A stretch of 11,887 bases of DNA from JBGOTP01 sp041476545 (GTDB lineage: Bacteria > Acidobacteriota > Vicinamibacteria > Vicinamibacterales > CAVVIG01), in contig JBGOTP010000140.1 of the NCBI GenBank assembly GCA_041476545.1, positions 1-11,887 on the forward strand. Direction: 5' to 3'. The position numbers and the translations under genes were made by a program. Below the pieces are notes generated by a model that was given only the letters and a program-made list of their open reading frames with translations, searched no databases and had not been told where the DNA came from. Shown here in pieces: positions 6,111-11,887 of this stretch; position 1 is the stretch's first letter, and each line of letters opens with the position of its first letter.

Positions 6111-6599
6111 ATGAGGCTCAACGATTTCCTTGGACTTCTTCGAGCGCTAGGCCTGTTAGGCAACGCGGTTGGAGCGATGTTCGAAGGCTTGCTGGGGTAC
6201 TACGTTTGGGGCGCCACAAAGATAATCGCTCGAGGATTCGTCCTTTTCGGTGTTTTCGTGCTCGGCATAGATGCCGTGGATTGGATCGCGCAGATTTTTG
6301 GCACAGCCGATAGCCAAACCGTAGTACTGCTTCAGACATACAAGCACGACGCCGGAGCGGTGCTCGTCGCAATAGTCTTTGTCTACGAGGTGCTGGCCCT
6401 TCTTCGCCCTTCGTCACCTGAACGAATGGCATACGAGAAGAGGCTTCGGGGAGGCCCCAAGAGGGTCACGAAGCAGAACAACAATAAGCGCACGAAGAAG
6501 CAAACGCGAGGATGGGTTTCGATTCCGTCGCAGCGTGAAGGCACATTTTTGTCGTCTCTTAAGGCTCAGCTTTCCCAAAAGGCTATCATCAGCGTCTAG
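6111..6599 (+). CDS. Small membrane protein with basic C-terminal tail, function unknown
   Basis: This encodes 162 aa, beginning MRLNDFLGLLRALGLLGNAV. Hydrophobic segments lie at about residues 26-58 (long enough for one or two spans, containing GFVLFGVFVLGIDAVDW) and 80-98 (DAGAVLVAIVFVYEVLALL). The rest is soluble and very basic, with KRVTKQNNNKRTKKQTRG at 117-134. By the positive-inside rule the tail is cytoplasmic and could contact nucleic acid or phospholipid, but that is inference. The ribosome binding site before ATG 6111 is weak. The next gene starts 29 bp downstream on the same strand, so the two probably form an operon. GC content and codon use (for example ATA and AAT) differ visibly from the genes outside the island, suggesting horizontal acquisition. 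I recognise no family. Confidence 0.65.
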   Translation: MRLNDFLGLLRALGLLGNAVGAMFEGLLGYYVWGATKIIARGFVLFGVFVLGIDAVDWIAQIFGTADSQTVVLLQTYKHDAGAVLVAIVFVYEVLALLRPSSPERMAYEKRLRGGPKRVTKQNNNKRTKKQTRGWVSIPSQREGTFLSSLKAQLSQKAIISV

Positions 6600-6628
6600 G
6601 CTAGTCGAAGCTCTGTACTCGTTTTGAT

Positions 6629-8230
6629 ATGACGACTGTTTCCGCTGACGCCACATTTGACGGAACACGATTCGGGCCACTTCACATGTTTCGGTGGCCC
6701 CTTCTCTCGGTCAGCCCGAGCGCGCCCATTCAGTGGATCTGTCGCGCCGCCGCAGGCCTTGTATTCATTCACCTCCTGAGTATCACGTACTATGCGAAGG
6801 AGTTCGTTGGCTTATCTGAACCGTCCTGGCTTCGACTGTACCTGGTGCTGGTTGCGGCGTTGTTCGTTGCATATCTCCGGATCCTGGAGCCTCGGGTTTT
6901 GCGAGCGTTCAGGTACGTCGCGCCATTTGATCTGATCGATCTCACACTTCTTGTCTTGTTCAGTTCTGTAGGAAGCGATCTCCTAGCTCGGGCGTGGTCC
7001 GGTACCGATCGTTCAACAAGATCAACGTTGTTGACGGGGCTTTGCTGGGGTCTTCTCGGACTAGATATCGGCCTCAGCTTCCAATTCGTTTTTCGTTGGA
7101 TCCGCAATGTCCTGGTCTCGCTGCCACATCAGCTAAGTTCGTTCGATCGCTACAAGGTTAGGCTACTTGTCGTCTTGTCTGTAATGTTGGCGCCATTCGC
7201 TCTTCTTCCTAGATACAACCAGGTTGACCCGGTAGCGGCATTGGGTATCGTTTTGATCGCCTCAGGGTTTGGATTGGCGCTGGGAATGACTCTTGATGCG
7301 ATGGATATTTGGGAAGCTCGCCTACGTACTCGATCCTACCTTGTTGTGTTTCCGAAGCCGCACGGCCCAGGAGATGATAAACACAAGATTGAGGTGGCAC
7401 TATCATTGGGTCGTCTTGGTAGCGCGCTCTCTCTGATACGGTCTTCACCCGCTTTGTCGCCTCGAGACCGGTATGTATTGCTAGCAACTCACGCATATCT
7501 CGCTAGTGATTCCAACGCGTTTGTTGACGTCGTCAGCAATTCTCCAACAGATTCTGTGACGGCAGCCACATCTGATCGGCTGCTGTGTCTGCGCGCAAAC
7601 TACCTGTTTAGAGAAGGGAAGCACGACGAAGCGATCAGGATGCTGACTAGCCGTACTGAGTTGAGTAAGAATCCCTATATTCAGATGAATCTGGCGTTGT
7701 TCTATGGCTTCCTCGGCAAGCTGCGAGATGGGCTTTTGGCAGCTAAGATTGCTCACGATCTTGATTCAATCTGTCCCGCAATAACGGCGGTCTTTGTTTG
7801 CCTCAGTTTTGAAGGCGCTTCAGCGCTGGAACGCCATAATCGAGTTGAGGAATGGCTAACTCTTGTCGACGGGGCTATGGAGCAATACCGGGCGCGTTAC
7901 CAAGACGGTTCTGTGCTACCACAAAGCCAGCGATGGCGATCGATGCTTTACTTGACTATGACCGAAGCCATGCTTCTCCTCGAGAAAGGTGATAGGACGG
8001 CCATTGGTAAGGCGGAGACTCTCCTAGGGGAGGCCGAGAACATGGCTCCGTTCGACCCCTGGGTGCGCCGCGGTATCGCGAATTACTTTCACAAGAGAAG
8101 TCAAACTGCTGGCACTGGATTGCTGGCACTTGCAACTCGGAGAGCATACGAGCTCAAGGCGAACTGGCACGATCGGTCAGCGAGGCGCCTGTTGGCTGCC
8201 ACAAATGATGTTGAGGGAATGTCCCGATAG
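6629..8230 (+). CDS. Six-TM membrane protein with cytoplasmic TPR-like domain, function unknown
   Basis: ATG 6629 gives 533 aa. Predicted membrane spans by hydrophobicity are at about 36-56, 66-86, 99-120, 133-155, 177-194 and 201-223. A second half of about 300 residues looks like TPR or alpha-solenoid pairs: RLLCLRANYLFREGKHDEAI (318-336), YIQMNLALFYGFLGKLRDGL (350-369), and further helices to the end. There are no catalytic motifs I can name. The architecture is a membrane anchor with a helical-repeat interaction platform. It follows the small membrane protein by 29 bp and shares its lower GC, so they likely act together. The stop at 8230 lies 13 bp before the probable left end of the IS66 element. 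The module is intact although every mobile gene around it is broken, which hints at selection or recent arrival. Confidence 0.75.
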   Translation: MTTVSADATFDGTRFGPLHMFRWPLLSVSPSAPIQWICRAAAGLVFIHLLSITYYAKEFVGLSEPSWLRLYLVLVAALFVAYLRILEPRVLRAFRYVAPFDLIDLTLLVLFSSVGSDLLARAWSGTDRSTRSTLLTGLCWGLLGLDIGLSFQFVFRWIRNVLVSLPHQLSSFDRYKVRLLVVLSVMLAPFALLPRYNQVDPVAALGIVLIASGFGLALGMTLDAMDIWEARLRTRSYLVVFPKPHGPGDDKHKIEVALSLGRLGSALSLIRSSPALSPRDRYVLLATHAYLASDSNAFVDVVSNSPTDSVTAATSDRLLCLRANYLFREGKHDEAIRMLTSRTELSKNPYIQMNLALFYGFLGKLRDGLLAAKIAHDLDSICPAITAVFVCLSFEGASALERHNRVEEWLTLVDGAMEQYRARYQDGSVLPQSQRWRSMLYLTMTEAMLLLEKGDRTAIGKAETLLGEAENMAPFDPWVRRGIANYFHKRSQTAGTGLLALATRRAYELKANWHDRSARRLLAATNDVEGMSR

Positions 8231-8243
8231 CTGTTGAAAATTG

Positions 8244-9451
8244 GTAACAGTTCAGGGTGTACAAGCTGACATCATGAGCGTACCGTATGGTGCGTGAGTG
8301 TTGCGCGGACGCGACGGTCGCGGATTCGACGAGCGAGTGCCCCGGAGAAGGCGCTGGATCGTGACCGCCGTCGGGCAGACGAAATCGAGCGGCTGACGCA
8401 AGAAAACGAGAAGCTCCGCGACAAAGTCTCCGAACAAGCGAAGCAGATCGCCGATCTGGAACGACAGCTCGCCCTGCGACAGCAAAACTCGACGACCGCC
8501 TCGAAGCCACCGTCGTCCGACGGCTTGGCGGGGGTCCAACGGGAGCGGGGACGCCGGACGAAGAGTCGGCGCAAACCCGGTGGCCAACTCGGCCACCCCG
8601 GACACTGCCGGCCGTTGGTACCGCCCGAGCGTGTGAATCAAACCGTCGAAGTCTTTCCGGACGCGTGTCGCCACTGCCACCACGCATTGCGCGCGCGCGG
8701 ACGCGCGGTGACCGGGGCGCCCCGGCGCCATCAAGTCACGGAACTGCCGCCGATCGACGCCCACATCACGGAATATCAATGTCCGGCCGTCGTGTGTCCG
8801 TCGTGCGGGAAGACGACCCACGCGGCCCTGCCCGCGGACGTCGTCGGCCAGTTCGGCCCACAGCTCACCGCGTTGATCGCGTACCTGACGGTGGTGTGTC
8901 GCGTGCCCCGGCGGCTGGTGCAGACATTGTTGGCCGACGCGTTGCACGTCCCGATCAGTCTGGGCAGTACGCAAGCGGCGTGGGAAGAAGCGAGTGAGGC
9001 CGTCAAGGCCCCCTGTCTGGAACTCGAGCGGGCCTTGCCACACCAACCGGTGCTCAACGGCGATGAGACCGGCCATCGGACCAATGCCGAGAAACGCTGG
9101 CTGTGGGCGATCGTCGCCGCGCAGTTTGTCGTATACCGGATCGCCACCACGCGCGGGGCCGAGGTGCTCGTCGACCTGCTCGGCGAGGTCTTCGCGGGCG
9201 TGCTGTGCAGTGATCGCTGGCGCCCGTACCAAGACCTATCATCACGGCGAGCTGCAGTTTTGTTGGGCCCATTTCAAGCGCAACGTGTTAGGCGCCCGTG
9301 ACCTCGCGAAGACCACGGAGGCCGAGCGCTTCTGCCACGACGCGCTGGTGCTCCAGGCGCGGTTGTTTCGCTTGTGGTATCGCTTTCGCGGCGATCCAGC
9401 GGCCCGGGGCGCCCCGCTCACGCGGGCGCAACTGATCGACAAGGTCCTCCC
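8244..9451 (+). mobile_element. IS66-type insertion sequence remnant, right end missing
   Basis: The element is inferred from its transposase. GTAACAGTTCAGGGTGT at 8244-8260 is a candidate left terminal repeat, because IS66-family ends begin GTAA. I find no matching inverted copy downstream, and the element stops at the 118-bp repeat at 9452, so no right end or target duplication can be defined. No tnpA/tnpB accessory genes precede the transposase. Confidence 0.5.
8294..9451 (+). pseudogene. IS66-family transposase (TnpC-type), frameshifted and C-terminally truncated
   Basis: From GTG 8294 the product shows the IS66 order of parts: an N-terminal leucine-zipper coiled coil (DEIERLTQENEKLRDKVSEQ), the NSTTASKPPSSDGL motif, RRKPGGQLGHPGH, a zinc-binding region (CRHCHHALR and CPSCGKT), the first catalytic Asp in VLNGDETGHR (residue 257) and the second in LCSDRWRPYQD (residue 307). 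At about 9235 one extra base shifts the frame; the other frame continues correctly with YHHGELQFCWAHFKRN, LFRLWYRFRGDPAARG and LTRAQLIDKVLP. Homology stops at 9451, where the protein runs into the EAL-type tail SRAVELLLEAG. More than 100 C-terminal residues, expected to include the catalytic Glu, are missing. It is inactive on two counts. Confidence 0.85.
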
Positions 9452-9569
9452 GAGCCGCGCGGTGGAGTTGCTGCTCGAGGCAGGACAGCCGCTCGGCTCG
9501 CAGGAAGAGCCGCCACCCGCGCTGACCGTCGTGAAGAGATTCGGGTACGCCGGCGTCGGGAGCCGTTAG
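9452..9569 (+). repeat. 118-bp direct repeat, copy 2 (EAL-type tail fused to the IS66 remnant)
   Basis: This gap-free copy of 5090-5207 encodes SRAVELLLEAGQPLG and a tail ending GYAGVGSR, with a TAG stop at 9567. Of the eight differences, four change amino acids (L/Q, P/S and two bases for Q/E), three are silent and one is the stop codon, so it looks like a diverged paralogue rather than a fresh duplication. The EAL core preceding this tail in copy 1 is absent; the transposase fragment is joined at the exact start of the repeat, in frame. Confidence 0.9.
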
Positions 9570-9591
9570 CCGCCCCCGGTCTTTCCGGACG

Positions 9592-10635
9592 TCAGTGCGC
9601 CGTCCGCATGAACGTGAACTTCTTGAGATTGCGCCGGTAGACCTCGCCGGCGTAGACGGTGTGATTCCTGTCGACGCTCACCCCTTCCGCCCACACGTCC
9701 GGAATGATGCCCACCACGGTCCCGTCCTTCGCGCTGCCAACCGTGACGATCTTCTGCGTCTGGTCGGTGACGTACATCGTGTCATCGGGGGTGATGGCCA
9801 CGCCGCTCGGGTTGCCGAACTGCTTGTATTCGGTGATGTAGTGGCCGTCCTGGTCGAAGACCTCGATTCGGCCGCCATTGCCGCCCCGATCGCCGACAAA
9901 CACTCGCCCCTTCGAATCGAGTGCAATGGAATGCGGCTGGATGAACTGGCCGGGACCGTTGCCCTTCGTTCCCCATGACTTCAGGAACCTGCCGTCCTTC
10001 GAGAACTTCGCGATGCGCGTGCCGACGTGGCCGTCGGCGATGAAGATGTCGCCATTCTTCGCGACGATGACGTCTGCCGGCGCGTTGAAATGCGTCGGCG
10101 ACTCTCCGGGGATGCCCTTGGTGCCGAGCACCAGCAGTACTTTCCCTGCAGGGCTGAATTTGAAAACCTGATGGCCGTAACCCGCATCGAGCGCGGGCTT
10201 CAACTGCTTGGCAAGCTCTGGAACGGTGTTGGCGATGGTGCCGTCGGTGGCCCAGATGTTGTCGTCCGCGTCGACGTACAAGCCGTGCGGCCAGACGAAC
10301 ATCCCGGCGCCCCACTCCTTGAGGATCTTGCCGGTGGCGGGGTCAATCTGCAGGAGGGGCGGATCGGATCGTCGAAACGCGTACAGGCGGTCGCCCTTCG
10401 TGTTGACTGCCACGCGCCCCATTTCCCAGTACACGTTCCGGTTCCACGCGACGTAGCCAGGAGGCATCGGCGCCGGATCTTCGGGCACCGGGCCCCATGG
10501 CAGGACCCGTTGATATCCGGGCGCGACCTGGTGAGCGCTCTGACCTATCACGACTGCGGTCGGCGCGCGCGCGGCGGCCAGCACCGCAAGCGAGCAGGCA
10601 CAGACGAGCAGCGGAACCCTGTCCAGAATCTTCAT
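9592..10635 (-). CDS. Secreted NHL-repeat beta-propeller protein (peptidyl-amidating-lyase-like)
   Basis: This encodes 347 aa starting MKILDRVPLLVCACSLAVLA, a signal peptide with cleavage near residues 22-30. The mature part consists of NHL blades: MFVWPHGLYVDADDNIWATD (112-131), FNAPADVIVAKNGDIFIADG (183-202) then TRIAKFSKDGRFLKSWG, and GQFIQPHSIALDSKGRVFVG (229-248) then GRIEVFDQDGHYITEY and NPSGVAITPDDTMYVTDQ. The pattern resembles bacterial homologues of peptidyl-alpha-hydroxyglycine alpha-amidating lyase, but most such proteins have unknown substrates and binding roles are equally likely. AGGA lies ten bases before the ATG. It diverges from the aldolase-like gene across 69 bp, suggesting shared control. 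Its stop is only 22 bp from the end of the island's right repeat. Confidence 0.85.
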   Translation of the reverse strand: MKILDRVPLLVCACSLAVLAAARAPTAVVIGQSAHQVAPGYQRVLPWGPVPEDPAPMPPGYVAWNRNVYWEMGRVAVNTKGDRLYAFRRSDPPLLQIDPATGKILKEWGAGMFVWPHGLYVDADDNIWATDGTIANTVPELAKQLKPALDAGYGHQVFKFSPAGKVLLVLGTKGIPGESPTHFNAPADVIVAKNGDIFIADGHVGTRIAKFSKDGRFLKSWGTKGNGPGQFIQPHSIALDSKGRVFVGDRGGNGGRIEVFDQDGHYITEYKQFGNPSGVAITPDDTMYVTDQTQKIVTVGSAKDGTVVGIIPDVWAEGVSVDRNHTVYAGEVYRRNLKKFTFMRTAH

Positions 10636-10704
10636 GGGCAGATCCTACTCCCGCTCGCGAAAAACGGGCCTGCGGAATATCGGGAATGGGATAGAGTTCC
10701 GCGC
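10636..10704. promoter_or_regulatory. Divergent promoter region between the NHL-protein and aldolase genes
   Basis: Both genes start outward from this 69-bp gap, so it must hold both ribosome binding sites and probably both promoters. On the plus strand GATAGAGT (10690-10697) is the only -10-like stretch and lies close to the ATG. I see no convincing -35 or clear operator. Confidence 0.4.
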
Positions 10705-11664
10705 ATGAGTATGCTCAAGCACGCTATCGTTGCCGCGGCCCTCTGTTCAGCGGCACTGCTCGCAAGCCCCGTTGTGCGTGGCCAGACCCCGTCAGCCGCA
10801 CCGCCGGTGCACCTCAACCCGGCCATCGCAAGGCTCGTCGAGGGCAAACCTGCCATCGGCATCAGCGCGGACGACTTTTCACTCAACAATGCGCAGGGCA
10901 TTGCTCGTTCCGGCGCAGACTTCGTGCGGCTGGAAATGGAACATTCGCCGCTCAATCTCGACGTGATTCGAGGGTTCCTGCTCGGCATGAATGACAAGGC
11001 CGCGTACTTGAGGAAGGGCAACGCGCAGTTGACCATCGCGCCCTTCATCCGCATCCCGACCTACGGGCGCGAGTCGTCGGACTGGATCGTCAAGCAGGCG
11101 CTCGACATCGGCATGATGGGGATCAAGTTCCCCACCATCGACAACAGAGAGCAGGCACTTCGCGCGGTGCGCAGCATGCGCTATCCGGCGCCCAAGAGCC
11201 CGAAGTACTCGGAGCCGGCTGGCCTGCGCGGAATGGGGAACGGCAATGCGACCTGGTTCTGGGGCGTGTCTGGCGCGGAGTACGCGCGCCACGCCGACCT
11301 CTGGCCGCTGAATCCTGAAGGCGATCTGCTCTCCATCATCATGATCGAATCCGCGGAAGGCCTGAAGAACGTCGACGAAATCGCGGCCGTGCCTGGAGTC
11401 GGCGCCCTGTTCGTCGGCTCGGTGGGCGACCTGCCGCTGTCGCTGGGCGTGTCGCCCGATTCCCCCGAGATCGAGGCGGCGATGCAGCGCGTGCTGCAGG
11501 CCTGCAAGCGACACAACGTCGTCTGCGGCGGTCTGGCGAACGCCAGCGACATTGCCAAGCGCATCAAGGAAGGATGGCGGTACCTGGATATCGGGCGCGC
11601 AGGTGCAGGGCTCACGGCCGCGGTAGACGCGGCGCTGAAGGCAGGTCGCGCGGCGGTCAATTAG
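10705..11664 (+). CDS. Exported HpcH/HpaI aldolase / citrate lyase family protein
   Basis: ATG 10705 gives 319 aa. Although the frame is open far upstream, this start follows the divergent gap and yields a signal peptide (MSMLKHAIVAAALCSAALLA, cleavage probably after VVRG at 26). The TIM-barrel motifs of class II pyruvate aldolases are present: GADFVRLEMEHSPLN with Glu-His at 79-80, PFIRIPTYGR with Arg116, GIKFPTIDNREQA, IIMIESAEGL with metal-ligand Glu215, and FVGSVGDLPLSLG with Asp242. The barrel ends with GGLANASDIAKRIKEGWRYLDIG. Cytoplasmic relatives (HpaI, RhmA, GarL) cleave 2-keto-3-deoxy acids to pyruvate and an aldehyde with a divalent metal. The retained residues suggest catalysis is possible, but the substrate is unknown and export is atypical of the classical enzymes. 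A sugar dehydrogenase gene follows after 28 bp. Confidence 0.85.
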   Translation: MSMLKHAIVAAALCSAALLASPVVRGQTPSAAPPVHLNPAIARLVEGKPAIGISADDFSLNNAQGIARSGADFVRLEMEHSPLNLDVIRGFLLGMNDKAAYLRKGNAQLTIAPFIRIPTYGRESSDWIVKQALDIGMMGIKFPTIDNREQALRAVRSMRYPAPKSPKYSEPAGLRGMGNGNATWFWGVSGAEYARHADLWPLNPEGDLLSIIMIESAEGLKNVDEIAAVPGVGALFVGSVGDLPLSLGVSPDSPEIEAAMQRVLQACKRHNVVCGGLANASDIAKRIKEGWRYLDIGRAGAGLTAAVDAALKAGRAAVN

Positions 11665-11692
11665 TCCGGTGTCAGCAAACAAGGACAACAGA

Positions 11693-11887
11693 ATGCATAG
11701 ACACGCATCAAAGTCATTCGTCTTCGTGGTCGCCACCGCGGCTATTGTCCTCCTGCTCAGCAGACACGTGGTGCCGCATGCGCAGCAGCCCAGGCCGGCG
11801 ACTCGCACCAGCGGCCCGTACACCGTCACGACCATCGCGGACGGACTGGACCATCCGTGGGGCCTGGCGTTCCTGCCGGACGGGAAC
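11693..11887 (+). CDS. PQQ-dependent (Gdh-B/YliI-type) sugar dehydrogenase, N-terminal part (runs off the right edge)
   Basis: The visible 65 residues start MHRHASKSFVFVVATAAIVL, a signal peptide or anchor with cleavage probably near HAQQ. They continue with YTVTTIADGLDHPWGLAFLP followed by DGN. The block GL-x-HPWG-LAFLPDG opens the six-bladed propeller of soluble aldose sugar dehydrogenases, which oxidise sugars in the periplasm with PQQ. AAGGA lies seven bases before the ATG. The catalytic His and PQQ-binding residues are outside the window, so function is by family only. The 28-bp spacing suggests cotranscription with the aldolase-like gene. Confidence 0.75.
   Translation, partial: MHRHASKSFVFVVATAAIVLLLSRHVVPHAQQPRPATRTSGPYTVTTIADGLDHPWGLAFLPDGN

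Noticed and set aside
8252..9232. 326-residue minus-strand frame
   Set aside because: Antisense to a clearly recognisable IS66 transposase and with no family resemblance.
10027..10704. Upstream extension of the aldolase frame by 226 codons
   Set aside because: It overlaps the NHL-repeat gene on the other strand, and the real start is marked by a signal peptide at 10705.

Overview
High-GC bacterial DNA of accessory character. Gene content suggests a soil-type Acidobacteriota, perhaps Vicinamibacteria: an OmpR-type winged helix fused to TPRs without a receiver domain, exported NHL-repeat and aldolase proteins, a PQQ-type sugar dehydrogenase, IS91/IS66 debris and toxin-antitoxin fragments. This placement is inference; there is no marker gene.

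Left part (1-1860), all on the minus strand: the 5' end of a HigB/RelE-type toxin gene running off the window, with a promoter/operator palindrome; a decayed S1 RNA-binding-domain gene; a 118-aa coiled-coil protein; and a brnT-like toxin remnant overlapping a 53-aa basic ORF. Positions 1320-1608 show no supportable gene.

Centre-left (1944-4812), plus strand: a seven-unit array of about 42 bp lies directly upstream of a winged-helix/TPR regulator. Its DNA-binding domain carries a roughly 40-residue basic insertion containing 21-bp tandem repeats. A strong hairpin follows, then an unrecognised helical protein with an Ala/Pro-rich tail.

Island (4902-9569): the 3' part of an EAL-domain (c-di-GMP phosphodiesterase) gene ends in a 118-bp segment that recurs, about 93% identical and without indels, at 9452-9569. 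Between the two copies lie an IS91-type transposase wreck containing a REP-like palindrome, the N-terminal stub of an oppositely oriented integrase-type transposase, two intact genes of visibly lower GC (a small basic-tailed membrane protein and a six-TM protein with a TPR-like domain), and a frameshifted IS66-type transposase truncated exactly at the second repeat copy.

Right part (9592-11887): a secreted NHL-repeat protein (minus strand) diverges from an exported HpcH/HpaI-aldolase-like protein. The latter is followed after 28 bp by the start of a secreted PQQ-dependent sugar dehydrogenase gene, which looks like chromosomal, periplasm-directed carbohydrate metabolism.

The best candidate for something undescribed is the two-gene membrane module in the island. 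Next is the 42-bp array beside a regulator whose DNA-binding domain itself carries a repeat-derived insertion.
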